Source: Mactra quadrangularis (taxonomy: Eukaryota; Mollusca; Bivalvia; Venerida; Mactridae). From it: a stretch of DNA of 64,000 nucleotides. Location: assembly GCA_025267735.1 (NCBI GenBank), contig CM046294.1:716001-780000 (forward strand), written 5' to 3'. The notes under the pieces were generated by a model. That model was not told where the DNA came from and searched no databases. It saw only the letters and a list, made by a program, of their open reading frames with translations. Both the position numbers and the translations under genes were made by a program. Shown here one piece after another: positions 12,701 to 22,859 of the stretch; position 1 is the stretch's first letter, and every line of letters starts with the position of its first letter.

Positions 12701-15700
12701 ATGAATTCAATGATTTGTTTCAGTCATCAGTGCATATTACCAGACAATCTTGCGATAAAGCTGTAAACTCACTAGGAAAATTACTTATTGATCTGTTTAA
12801 ACTAATTATTTATATATTATGAATGGCCGATTTGATAATGATAAAAATAAATGAAATTATTGGTAGTAGTGTGATAGATTACTTACTATGCTGAGATGAA
12901 ATATTAAACATAATTTCAGAAGTTAATTTTGGAGAGTGTGATGAATCGCAACATTTCCCATTGATTGCTAGAATTAATTGTGAAACATTGAATATACCAA
13001 ATGTTAACGTACAACCTACTACAATATCTTACAGAATGATAAAATGGAATACATTACAAGAGGAGTTTAACCGAGAAGCAATTAATAACTTTTAACATGA
13101 GATAGACATGTAAATATCAATATTAATACTATCATAGACATTTTATAGGCCAGCTGGGGAATCACTTTTTTAAAAAAAGTAATAAAAACATAATCACAGA
13201 AGTGGTTTGTTACCGAGTGTAAATGTCTAAAATATAATAAAAAATAAGGCTCTACGTAAATATAGACAGAACAGATAAGTGACAAACCTGCAAAACTATC
13301 TTTCAATGAGACATGAATACAAAACAATGTGTAAATTAAAAGCGAAAATGTATAATAAGGATATAATGGAAAATCTGTCATCCCAAGTCAATGCTTTTGG
13401 AATAAACTTAAAATATTAAATAACCAAAAGCATAAACGTAGTAATAATATATCAACAAATGAAAGGTTACATCACATTGAAAATCTATTAAATCCGTATG
13501 AGGTAGATGAACACGAAAAATATTTTTTGATTAAGATGACACAGAGTTGAAAGAAACCGAGGATTATATATTTTACTCTGATATTAATGATGAAGATATT
13601 ACTCTAGCTATTACTAAACTTAAATTAAATAAAGCACCAAATCCTGATAATGGTACATCTGAATTTTTCAAATATCGCTGCCCACACATTTTGCAAATTT
13701 ACAGACATTATTTAACAGGCTCGTTTCTACTGGCAAATATCCGAATGCATGGACGCTATCAGTTATTATTACTTTATTATAGATAAAAATAATTATGACG
13801 TGTCGAATTATCGCGGCATGTCTTTACAAAATATTTCAAGTAAAATTTATTGCACAGTATTAGCCAGTATATTAAAATCATAGCACTAATGTATAATGAA
13901 ATTTCAAAAAACCAAGCCTGTTTTAAAGAAGGCCATTCAATTATAGACAATGCTATTACTCTTGCATATATAATTAAAAAATACAAAAGAAAAAAGCAGT
14001 ACGTTGCAAACTGCTTTGACACTGTTAACAGACAACTCCTGTGGCAAGTTCTTCACAAACGTGGGCTAAAAGGTAATCTATTTTAGTTTTGGAGTATCTA
14101 TAATACAGACAAATCTTGAATTAAATGTAATGGTATTATTTTGGTTTGTTTGTTCTGTTGGGGTTAACGCCGTAGCAACACATTGTATAGGTCATATAAC
14201 GGCGGTCAGTCAACCTACTCACTCCTCCTGGAAAGGATTAATCTATGGATTAAGCTGTTAACCAACTACTAAGCGCATATTTTCGTCAGTGACAGACAAA
14301 TGCCCTACATAATTTGTAGGAGGGAGAATGGCCGTAGAAATATTTTCATGACCAAGCCCCACGAAAGTATGCCTCGCCCGGGAATCGAACCCACGACACC
14401 TCGATCAGTAGACTTGTATGCTACCAACTGAGCAAGCCGGGCGGCTTTGTATTTTTTCTGAACATTTTCATAGTTAAGTTGGACTCAAACAACATTGCCC
14501 TGCAAGCCCAATTATGTTCTTATTTTTCATAACCGAGCTCCGGAATTTATTAGATAAAAGTAAAATCCGCGGGATACAGTTACATCAAGATATAATAAAG
14601 ATTTTATCTCTTATGTTTGTAGATGACATAGCATTAGTATCCAATAGTGTATATAATTTACAAAAAAGGATATATATTTTGTTTGATATTTGGGATGCCA
14701 ATAATCTCAAAGTTAATGAAGATAAAACTGAAGTTATGTTTTTTAAATGAAGGTTAAGAGTTTAATGTGAGTCAGGAAAAATGTACCCAATGCTGGTGTC
14801 TTAGGGGATTGTGGAAGATATCCAATGTTTAAAAAGCATTCGTTTAATAAAGTCCTGGTTAGAAAATTTAAGTATGCCAAGTAGGCATCTAGTTAAAAAA
14901 TGCTATAATTTGATAATATACGATAATAATAATGGTAATAATTACTTGGTATCATCTGTTCGTATATTTTTACAATCTTGTGATTATGGTAATACACAGT
15001 TTTTGGTAAAATCAATCAATTGTTTCCGAAAATTTATTTACAAAAGTATACTGCAGTTATTAAAATATACATACATTCAAAATTGGAATGATCAAGTACA
15101 AGCAAATGTTACACCTTCAAATTATACAGCTATAAAAACCTCACCATCTTACGAACCATATTTGGATCATTTAGATATAAGACAACTTAGATATGCCTCT
15201 GTAAACTTTAGATTGGAACTCATGAACTTGAAATCGAAAAAAGTCGATTTCAAAACATTCCGAGAGAATATAGATAGTGTAAATTTTGTTCAAATAATAC
15301 AATAGAAGATGAGTTCCACTGTTCACTGAGTTGTACTAATAAAAATAATTTAAGGATATTAACATTTCATGTTTACTACTACCAACCACCTACTGTTTAA
15401 AAGTTAAATAATCTTATGAAAATCGATATTGAAACAATTGTTAAATCTGTTACAACTGCATTGTCCATGTTTTTAATAAACGAAAGACAGTACATAAGAT
15501 GACAGACAGTAATCTAAATAATACTTAATTAATTATTTTTAAATGTATCTATTAACAGTTACTTTGTTAAATACTATTAATATTATTTATCAAATGATAC
15601 TTTTCCTGTGACTTACAATTTATATAACTTACAAACATGTATCATATAAATGTTTTACACGATTACATCATTGCCATGATAGTATACCACATATTAGTTT

Positions 15701-18700
15701 AAATGTATATGTGTATATGTATTGCATGGGCCGGAGACCTTATAGCAATAACGTTTGTTGTTGTCGATTGAAGTATTTTCTCATATGGAGGGCCATGACT
15801 TCAAGAAGCCAACTTTGGCTTGTATGGGAGAGGAAACCATTATAGCTATATATTATGTAGTATAAATCGTATTCCTTTCAAACTGTTTTCCCCCCAGCCG
15901 GCATCGGTATACCTATGAATATGTTTTATTTACCTGAAAATAATCAAAACTGATCCTTCTTCAACCTTTTTTATGCTTGCACCATCTTTACTCATATCAG
16001 TAAGTATATTATTTACAACAGTTGATACTTCGTCTCCTTCTTGATTGACATGTCCACCAGCAAGGTAATGTTTAATTGCTTCTAAGAGTTGGCGATAAGC
16101 TGCGTCACTAGCAGTCTGTGTTGATGAAATCGCTGTGATTCTAACTAAGAGTTCTAAAGTAAAAAAAATAGCTTTTATACATATTTATGGACATTTATGT
16201 TTTACTATTGTTATTCTTGTTATGTTTTCAGACTCGTTTTTGTCTTTACTTTAATTTAACTGGATTGTGAGACTTATTATTATTATATTTTATTATAATA
16301 TTATTGTGTTCATTTCTTATTCACCGAGAACTAAAACAGTAAACTAAAGTTACTTGCTCCTTTTAACAATATAGTAGCTCTTGATAAGATTCGAATCGAC
16401 TGATTTTATTTCAGTCAATCTTACGACGTACATATCATAAACATTTTATGTTATCCCAGACAACTAGTAACACTTCAATGGCTTATTTGTGTAATTATAT
16501 AAATAAAAGACAATTAAAAACATACTTGATTAAGTGTCACGGGTCAATTTGTGCTTATCATTATATTTTATTTATCTACTAAACGTATAAGAAACACTTA
16601 TACACACTACATGCAAACATATTACATTACCTAACTGACGACTTTCAATGTTTTGTTTGAATTTTTCAAGTTCACAAAGACGCTGATGCAATTCATCCAA
16701 TCCTGAAAAATATGTGTTAGTTAAAAGTTCATTGGCCTGTAAAATGCTAAATAGGAATTATTCCTGAAAAGCAACAAATGGCATTTGCACTCACAGTATA
16801 AAACGAGTGAGTCGATACATGACAGAAAACTACACTGGAGTGATACATGTAGTCCACGACCTACATTTGTATTGTGTTTAGATAATTGTCTCTCGGTGAC
16901 ATGTTGGTTAAGCAAGAGGACCCTGATGAATATTATCGCAACGTTTCAACAGGTTTGGCCTTGTGGTTTAGGAGAAAGTGTTTAAAGAATGTGTTGATGC
17001 ACGCATGGACCAAAGTAGATCTACAATGTGCCATCACAAAAGCTCAAATTTAGTACTTCGTGCTCAAGTTAGCTACGTAAGTAAAGACATATGTTTATAA
17101 CATAATTCTAGATTTAATAAATGTTCCTTTTTAAAATATTGACACAACTTCAGTTTTGCCTTAGTTAAAACGATGTTGGGAACATGTTTTGTTAATGCTA
17201 TACTAATTAAATGAAAACTGTACAAAAACGCACTAAAACAATTAAAAACTTTATTAACAAAATGCAAATAGCAAATGGGCAGAGTAATAATGTATGGAAC
17301 TTTTAAGCCTTAATGGTATTTATCCGTTGCCACGCCGTGTAGTTTACATTCCTTTTCAAATGTCTGTGTAAAGGACGACAGATATGAAATCAGTTAGCAT
17401 GGAGTTAAAATCATCACTTTAGGGTTATATCTAATGTGCATATTTCAACAGATAGCAATATTATAATGAGCAGCCACAACAACATAATCAGTTTGTTCCT
17501 TACAGTTCAAATGGCTTTTAAAATAGTTTAAATATTGTGCTTATCGTACAATTAAAAAAATAATTCAACTGTCAGTGGCGCATACATTAATTTCGCTAAT
17601 TTAATATTTTTATCAGTCTTTAGTACAGAAGTAGTGTAGAGTATATTTAAATCAGCAAAGCAAAAGCGCCACTGACAATGGCGCTTAAAATTAAAAATAT
17701 AACAAACACAGCACATTGCGTGGACTCATTGTATGGCTAAATATGAACTATAGATTTCCATTATTGATACTACATTTACACCGAAAACAAAAAACAGGAA
17801 AACTTTATGTAGAAAAAAACCCTATCAATCCAAATGGCTCATTCTATTTTTATTGTCATAAGTACTGTATTTAACTAAGCCGATAAAGTTACCATTCACA
17901 GAGTAAAAAGTGTCAATTTCATACAGTCACATATTTAAACCGATTCTCAAACGTAACTTCTACACAACATAAAATTTCGCATATGTTTCCATGCAGATAT
18001 TGTATAAAACCGAGACGGGGTCGTTCTCCATTAACAGGAAACAATTTAGACCCATCTTTTTGACATTTAGTAAAATGTAGTGTTTCCGAAATCTTGAGTT
18101 AAAATGCGATTTTTCATCTTACGTATTATCTATATTTCAAAACAATATTCCCGAATAAAGTAAGGGTACATGAGCCATACATCTATTGAAAATGCACTGA
18201 ATAAGGACACAACATTCATACAAAAGCAATTATGTATACAGAGTACAAAATCTTCGCAACGGATTCCATAACTGATTTAAAAGGTACAAGCAAATCACTA
18301 AGTTTGTTCCATTCAATCGTCTGTATAAAATAAGAAATCGGTTAGAACCTAGTTTTGATTTATCTTATTGGTTTCTGTTGGAGAGTAACAAAATACGTAA
18401 TTGGCGTAGCTCTGATACTTAAATACTTTATAAATATTACTTACGTCTTTCGTTACTACATTGTAGCTTCGCCAACACGTCTTTTACAATACCATCTTGG
18501 TTTCCAAATGGTTTCAGTTCATCAGTTGCTTTATCAAGGTGCTTGATTGCCGAAATATCGCCAATGAGTGTATCCACATAATCTTGGTCATTGCTAGACA
18601 GTCCGGAGGATAATTGATATAATACTTTATTCAGCTGACTCCATTCTCCAAGAAAGACATCCTCTGGTAACGGTCCATCATCCGGGTGTCCCAACACATT

Positions 18701-19024
18701 TCTCTTATTCCTCAATTTGGTTAAAACAACTTTTTCTACAGCATTCAATTTTTTATCAAATATATTTAAGAGGATATATGCATGTGCAGATATGTCCAAA
18801 TCGTCTATATCCTTTGAGTTAGAGGACAGTAGCTCCCAAAGTTTCGGGTAAATTTGTTTAACCTTGGAAAGTTTATCTCTATGCTTTTTCAGACAAACAT
18901 CAATGGTAGTATTATCATTGTCTAATATCTGTTGAGTATGTTTCTTGAATACGTAAGTCCCTCCTTTCACTAATAGAAGCCATAGCTTCACGTATCTTGT
19001 ATCATCTTCTAGAAGTGAAGACAT
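556..19024 (-). CDS. HEPN (DZIP3-like) multi-exon gene with RRM-like C-terminus, 8 predicted exons
   Basis: Predicted spliced gene: exons 18445-19024, 16631-16702, 15934-16153, 7295-7398, 6411-6662, 2504-2674, 1739-1930 and 556-740 (5' to 3' on the minus strand). All junctions are GT-AG and frames carry through (introns phase 1, except phase 2 between exons 3 and 4), giving 1776 bp and 591 residues. Residues 1 to about 140 resemble the HEPN domain of DZIP3-like proteins, with RNVLGH (108-113) matching the HEPN Rx4-6H motif. Exons 2 and 4 look helical or coiled; exons 3 and 5 contain short hydrophobic strands (EEGSVLIIF, KSVVLTVSC). Exons 7-8 (VGEHIWIVTFKTEEG, then VTVLPYYQAIG) resemble RRM-like repeats of PARP14-type proteins. 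Known of the family: many HEPN proteins bind or cut RNA. Inferred: an RNA-directed, possibly immune role. Unseen exons in the long introns, a different 3' end or mis-set boundaries are possible. Exon 1 is surest, the exact C-terminus least. Confidence 0.72.
1487..1690 (-). mobile_element. SINE family B copy
   Basis: Reads on the minus strand as a tRNA-like B box (GGTTTGAACCCC) followed by the family B body (CCTTCCATGAA, GGAAGGGGAGGTGCGTA, GACAATGGTCCG, GTGCGCTGGACGCCGTAA). The shared 3' tail is cut off. Related copies are at 5597-5700, 36360-36495 and 45485-45755. Confidence 0.6.
1739..1930 (-). CDS. Exon 7: acidic linker and RRM-like strands
   Basis: 192-bp exon between acceptor AATATTTCAG and donor GGAAG|GTAAAT, coding about residues 467-530. 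It has an acidic stretch (DELHSDDDLGEVKV) followed by VGEHIWIVTFKTEEG, which looks like the central strand and following helix start of a PARP14/PARP10-type RRM-like repeat. Symmetric phase 1. Confidence 0.68.
2504..2674 (-). CDS. Exon 6: possible first RRM-like unit
   Basis: 171-bp exon after acceptor ATTTTCAG, coding about residues 410-466 (SAYLVTNFDSSSYDTHDS ... DDEFVVEFGENVPPG). The strand-helix-strand order is compatible with an RRM-like fold, but weakly. The donor chosen, GGCG|GTAAAA, is mediocre; it was selected because it restores phase 1 into exon 7. If not used, the frame runs on to a TAA at 2451-2453, which would give a shorter protein. Confidence 0.6.
2675..4059. other. Intron 5 of the HEPN gene, lower part; no recognised gene
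   Basis: AT-rich intron sequence. A roughly 60-codon open stretch on the minus strand (about 3560-3757) is bordered by plausible splice sites but has the wrong phase for the gene. Nothing else is supported. Confidence 0.5.
4060..4189. repeat. Near-perfect 130-bp palindrome with tRNA-like promoter boxes
   Basis: Outer arms 4060-4080 and 4169-4189 are exact reverse complements. Inner arms 4094-4114 and 4126-4146 are also exact reverse complements around an 11-base loop. Each outer arm contains GGCGTAGTGGTTAGCAT, a tRNA D-arm/A-box-like string, and GATTCGAAGTC near the right arm resembles a B box. It may be two tRNA-derived SINE heads fused head to head, or a fold-back element. Confidence 0.75.
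4966..5215. repeat. G-rich and C-rich homopolymer region
   Basis: A run of about a dozen Gs near 4967-4978 is followed by TCCGAACG and a second G6 run; 5174-5212 has GGGGGAGGGTC and CCTCCTCCCCCC. The same string type (C-run then TAAAAAAGTTCGAATCC) occurs in inverted form at 46530-46560, suggesting remnants of one dispersed repeat. Confidence 0.5.
5597..5700 (+). mobile_element. SINE family B fragment
   Basis: Contains CCACCCGGGGATGTTATACC, CATGAAAGTTTCAATTTTC and AGTTTCCAGCCTTGTGGAAG, matching the middle of the copy read on the minus strand at 45485-45755. Truncated at both ends. Confidence 0.55.
6411..6662 (-). CDS. Exon 5: unknown module starting KSVVLTVSC
   Basis: 252-bp exon with a strong pyrimidine-rich acceptor (TTTTTTTGTTTTCAG) and a strong donor TCAA|GTAAGT. 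It codes about residues 326-409: a strand (SVVLTVSC), a helical stretch (VRSVCNNLINESSLKTVNNM), a second strand (QRIELHTSID) and a terminal leucine-rich segment (LENKISLLERLHG). The strand-helix-strand order suggests a small alpha/beta domain; family not recognised. Phase 1 at both ends. Confidence 0.75.
7295..7398 (-). CDS. Exon 4: short helical linker
   Basis: 104-bp exon, acceptor CATACAAAG, donor GAAG|GTATAAAT, coding about residues 291-325. The segment RLQELERALSQSADCC looks like an amphipathic helix. It is separated from exon 3 by an 8.5-kb intron full of transposons. Phase at both ends agrees with its neighbours, which is the main support. The acceptor has a weak pyrimidine tract. Confidence 0.6.
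9372..10818 (+). mobile_element. Degenerate mariner-like DNA transposon
   Basis: The left end CGAGGGTTGATCCAGAAGTA (9372-9391) and the reverse complement of the right end (CGAGGGGTGATCCAGAAGTA, ending 10818) form terminal inverted repeats, each flanked by TA. Total 1447 bp, usual for mariner. The interior holds transposase fragments in shifting frames: FNYKLGEMP (about 9800), WFKSFGDGEEDP (9894-9929), MTICEIADEL (10021-10050) and VFDMQGVLLCRAVSKGHAVN (10148-10207). These match the order of a mariner helix-turn-helix and early catalytic domain. Stops and frameshifts make it inactive. It sits in intron 3 of the HEPN gene. Confidence 0.8.
10870..12640 (-). pseudogene. CR1/L2-like LINE reverse transcriptase, one stop and one frameshift
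   Basis: Reverse transcriptase and C-terminal domain of a non-LTR retrotransposon. RT motifs in order: KPLLKK, NYRPVSNLSFLSKVIEKA, IAIDLSAAFDTVDHDILL, SVPQGSCLGPWLY and GFADDHTA, where the usual catalytic Y/FADD is FADD. The C-terminal part has YLGALLDENLSFKDHI and YSLHWLPVKARI, typical of the CR1/L2 group. The frame is broken by one in-frame TAG (11541-11543) and by a one-base shift at a T6 run near 11012-11018. After the shift the frame continues to a TAG at 10870-10872. The endonuclease is missing, so the copy is 5'-truncated near 12640, where plus-strand LINE coding begins. Confidence 0.88.
12650..15420 (+). pseudogene. Decayed plus-strand LINE (endonuclease, RT, C-terminus), split by a SINE
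   Basis: Fragments in several frames, in the right order. Endonuclease: HITRQSCDKAVNSLGKLLID (about 12733-12790), GSSVIDYLL (12860-12890) and ESQHFPLIARIN (12945-12980). RT: DITLAITKLKLNKAPNPDN (13583-13640), SNYRGMSLQNISSKIY (13804-13850), NQACFKEGHSIIDNAITLAY (13910-13970) and FVDDIALVSN (14617-14646), with FVDD at the catalytic box. C-terminal domain: 14811-15305, followed by a Cys/His-like remnant EDEFHCSLSC. Many stops and shifts show it is dead. It belongs to a different clade from the neighbouring minus-strand LINE and resembles the fragment at 38.7-39.8 kb. Confidence 0.75.
14133..14445 (-). mobile_element. SINE family A copy 1, inserted in the plus-strand LINE
   Basis: On the minus strand it begins with a tRNA-like head (GCTTGCTCAGTTGGTAGCAT A box; GTGGGTTCGATTCCCGGGC B box), then a body (CATACTTTCGTGGGGCTTGG, CTACGGCCATTCTCCCTCCT) and a tail (GTTGACTGACCGCCGTTATA, TTGCTACGGCGTTAACCCC). 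It interrupts LINE coding between the middle RT motifs and FVDD. Other copies: 33664-33942, 46065-46364 and 56950-57247. Confidence 0.88.
15934..16153 (-). CDS. Exon 3: unknown module ending EEGSVLIIF
   Basis: 220-bp exon between acceptor TTACTTTAG and donor TTCAG|GTAAAT, coding about residues 218-290. It starts with a helical stretch (LLVRITAISSTQTASDAAYR), has a glycine-containing turn (YLAGGHVNQEGDE) and ends in a hydrophobic strand EEGSVLIIF. I do not recognise the fold. It ends in phase 2, unlike the other internal exons, and is matched by the phase-2 start of exon 4. Confidence 0.72.
16631..16702 (-). CDS. Exon 2: short helical linker
   Basis: 72-bp exon between acceptor TTTTTCAG and donor TTAG|GTAATG. 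It adds 24 residues (about 194-217) including LHQRLCELEKFKQN, a heptad-like amphipathic segment suggesting a short coiled coil. It starts and ends in phase 1, so it could be skipped without breaking the frame. Confidence 0.7.
   Translation of the reverse strand, partial: DWMNCISVFVNLKNSNKTLKVVS
17569..17680. mobile_element. Short MITE-like inverted repeat
   Basis: TGTCAGTGGCGC (about 17569-17580) is matched by GCGCCACTGACA near 17667-17678, about 110 bp apart, in intron 1 of the HEPN gene. No clear target duplication was seen. A minimal non-autonomous DNA transposon or a hairpin is possible. Confidence 0.45.
18445..19024 (-). CDS. Exon 1: HEPN domain, DZIP3-like
   Basis: 193 codons plus one base, starting at ATG (19022-19024) and ending at donor GAC|GTAAGT. 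Features in order: helix RYVKLWLLLVKGGTYVF (10-26), the segment DIDDLDISAHAYILL (72-86), then LRNKRNVLGH (104-113), which carries the candidate active-site Arg108, polar Asn109 and His113. The layout (N-terminal LLL.KGG.. helix, 'D.SL' helix, 'L..RN..GH' helix) is that of the DZIP3-type HEPN domains known from vertebrate DZIP3 and expanded in bivalves. The tail of the exon (residues 140-193) has no recognised domain. A TATATATA stretch lies a few tens of bases upstream of the ATG; whether it is a promoter is unknown. Confidence 0.85.
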
Positions 19025-19529
19025 CGCGATACAATGTACTTTTTTTACATTTTAATATATAAATCTATATATATCTATAATGATACATTGTATAATGATT
19101 GGCTAAAATGTTGCCTCATAAAAGCGTTTCAAGAAAGGTTTATAAATCGGTATTCGTATAATACATGTGTTCTACTTTTCTACATTAATATATAAAATGT
19201 CTACCATATTCTTCTTACTTTACCATACATCTCTTTCCGGAAACTATTGTACAATGATATTTAATGTTATTATATTTATATTCGAGTTTCTGTTCAGTAG
19301 TATTATATATTTTACTCCACAATCTGAATCAACCAAGTCTATTCAACCATAGAGACATATTTTCATAACATAATCCTTCAGTTACAGCTTTATACTCTTC
19401 GATAAACAGTCCTTTATTTTGAAATCCCAACGACTTCTTATTGACCTTCGCATATTCATCTGAAAGTTTGTAAAACGGAAAACAAATAATTTTCACAATA
19501 TAGGTGTTTAACAAACATCATATTTCCCA

Positions 19530-19760
19530 GATAGCAGAGATGTGTTGCACCAACGTTTATATCACCATTGGCCCAACGAGTGAAGCCAACGTTGAACCAA
19601 TTTTATTTTGGTAATCGGCTAAAGGTTGGCCTAATAATAATTTTACAATACATTTGACGTTAGGTCAACGGTTAGTTTAACGTGAAGTCGATAACCAAAA
19701 TGAGTTTGGTCCAACGTCTGAATCAGTTTCGGAGCCAATGCAAAGGTTTACGACTTCACT
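19530..19760. repeat. Degenerate repeat of TTGGCCCAACG-type motifs
   Basis: Variants of CAACGTT, TTGGCCCAACG, AGGTTGGCC, GGTCAACGG and TTGGTCCAACG recur every 20-40 bases. The pattern suggests a decayed short tandem repeat of palindromic units. Confidence 0.45.
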
Positions 19761-19764
19761 GTGG

Positions 19765-21985
19765 TAGTGATGAAAAACCTGTTCCCATTATGTAGGTGCT
19801 AGTTTGCGATTGCATAATGAACATATGGCTAAAATTAAAACTGACCGTTTGCAACGGGCAGCGGCCCGATGCATTTGGTATCGCAGGTTAGGAATCCTGT
19901 TTAAAGCTTACAGTTTTGTTTAGTTCATGCGAATTAAGTTATGGTAATGACCCCTAATTAACTGTCCAAACCTTGGTTATAGATAGATAATGCAGAAATC
20001 GTTCTTTACAGTATACATATTCAGTGTTGCATAACAGTTGTCAATCAATATGCGCCCCCCTATTTAACTGTCAGAACTTGGGAAGAGATGATACATTTCT
20101 TCACATTTTTTTGCACATTAAGTGTAATTTTAATTCTTTGATCGTGTAATTCCGCCGTAGTCGGCTTGATAAATACCTTTTAATTGTTGGGATGAAAAGT
20201 AAATGTGAACACCAGTGTCGATTTAGTAAAAATGGCTAAAAAACATGTGCTCATAATTTTTCACCAAACACTGGATATTGTCAATCTATTTAATCCGCAG
20301 TGACTTTGTACTCAGATAAACAAATTTCGAAAATTGTAATATGATGCCTTAACATGCTTGGAAATATTTTAACGTTCTAAATCGAATATTCGAATATATT
20401 CGAATACCAAAACAAATATTCGACTATATTTGAATATCAAAAACGAATATTCGAACATCAAAATGTGTATTCGATCCCAGTCCTATTCATTTTATTTAAT
20501 ATTGTGTTAACATAATGTTATCATGTTACAATGTAACATAACACTTATTTAGGAAACATGACAGTAAGTTGACCTAAATTTTCTGTGTATATTTACAATT
20601 CATATTTCGACTATTTATAGAATTATTAATGGTGTACGTCAAGATAAGCACAATGATGTACATGCGACATATTTTCACCTAGCGACTAAACAAGTAAATT
20701 GTTTAAAGTTGAGATGGTTAATAGCTTATCAGATAGATCATATGACGAGATAAACCAAGTCTGTATAGTGTTATATAATTACAACCTAAACGAAAAAATA
20801 CAATCTGATTGGTCAAAAGTAACCACGTGACTTGAAAAAGTGTGTTTTCATTTTTGTATAACGCAGTTGCTTACAAGATCTCATTAATATTCATGACTTT
20901 AAACTACGTCATGCCGGTACTAATTGCATGAATTAAAATCTATTTTTAGTGATGTCACATGCAAAGATGAACATAACAACTATGCATGTCAATAAAAGAA
21001 GTAAATTATCGGAAACATGAAAACTAGTCCATATTGAGAATATAATAAGAAATTAATGTTTACCGAAATGAACCTTTCAGTTTCACTTTCAGCTTATGAA
21101 GCGTTGACCTTGACCATGATAAGCACACGTGGGAATAGCGTAAAACTTTCAACTTGTTTACGAGTTTTTTTAAAGCTACACAATCCTTTTAAGTGCTTTT
21201 TTATAAAACCTTTACTCACTTACATTTCTTTGCATTATTGATTCTGTAATAGCATTAAACCCCTGAAAAATCGCATCGAAGCGGAGACCATATAGCCGAC
21301 GGCTGACATGAAAGACCTGTGCACGACAAAGATTATTCCGCACTACAATGCATTCGGCTCTTACGCACTAAAATATAGTTCTTGATATTAACGCAATTCA
21401 TTACGGTTCGTATACTTTCTATTACAATTTTGCTAAACCATCAACATTGTCTTACGAAGTCGTGTCACATTAACCTTTAATGAAAATATTCGGAAATATT
21501 TGCAAGTTATGGTGTGAAATTTTTCATTTACGCTTCACTTCCTACACTTATTTCTTAAACTGTTTCAGTGTTTAATAGTATAAAGGTAATACATTTCTCA
21601 TAAATGTGTTGGATCTGTTAGGTTCCAGTCTGCCCAGAAGTTTTTTCTCTGCTTTTAGTACTTTGATTTATAATCTTTGTAGCGCCGTTTCATCAGTACT
21701 TAAAACTATTACTAGTTTTAACCACATCATTATATGAATCTACGAAACGGCTTGAAAGTAAGAGATGAATGTAAAGACCTGTGATAAACATATAAATGTA
21801 TGATGGTAAGCATTACGTGGTACATATATCAGAAATACAATAACTAAGCCAATATATGATAATCAACAAAATGCTTTAATAGTAAAAAAGTAAGGTGATA
21901 ATGTAAGTACACATGTATAGTTGTGTGTGTGGACAATCATTGAAATAGAATACAAAACCTGCAATTGCTTTAAAACAATCAAGTG
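19765..21985. other. Non-coding AT-rich region upstream of the HEPN gene
   Basis: No supported gene. It contains a short cluster of CGAATATTCGAA-like palindromic strings at 20380-20465. Distal regulatory sequence for the minus-strand gene is possible but not shown. Confidence 0.4.
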
Positions 21986-21988
21986 AAA

Positions 21989-22858
21989 TGTAACTAGTAA
22001 TACTTATAGTATGATAACATGACTGTGTAACTAATGTGACTGGTAATACTTAAAGTATGATAAAAAGACTGTGTAACTTATGTGACTTGTCATACTTATA
22101 GTATGATAACATGACTGTGTAACTAATGTGACTGGTAATACTTATAGTATGATAACATGACTGTGTAACTAATGTGACTGGTAATACTTATAGTATGATA
22201 ACATGACTGTGTAACTTATGTGACTTGTCATATTTATAGTATGATAACATGACCGTGTAACTTATGTGACTGGTCATATTTATAGTATGATAACATGACC
22301 GTGTAACTTATGTGACTGGTCATATTTATAGTATGATAACATGACCGTGTAACTTATGTGACTGGTAATACTTATAGTATGATAACATGACTGTGTAATT
22401 AATGTGACTGGTCATATTTATAGTATGATAACATGACTGTGTAATTAATGTGACTGGTCATATTTATAGTATGATAACATGACCGTGTAATTAATGTGAC
22501 TGGTCATATTTATAGTATGATAACATGACCGTGTAATTAATGTGACTGGTCATATTTATAGTATGATAACATGACCGTGTAACTTATGTGACTGGTCATA
22601 TTTATAGTATGATAACATGACCGTGTAATTAATGTGACTGGTCATATTTATAGTATGATAACATGACCGTGTAACTTATGTGACTGGTCATATTTATAGT
22701 ATGATAACATGACCGTGTAACTTATGTGACTGGTAATACTTATAGTATGATAACATGACTGTGTAACTAATGTGACTTGTCATACTTTTAGTATGATAAA
22801 ATATGATAAAATGACTGGGTTACTAATGTGACTGGTCTTACTTATAGTATGTACAATA
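21989..22858. repeat. 46-bp minisatellite, about 19 copies
   Basis: The unit includes TGTGACTGGTAATACTTATA then GTATGATAACATGACTGTGT. Copies differ at a few sites (AATACT or CATATT; GACTG or GACCG; AACTAA, AACTTA or ATTAA), and neighbouring variants form runs, as expected from local unequal exchange. The array ends in degraded copies near 22790-22858. Confidence 0.93.
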
Positions 22859-22859
22859 T

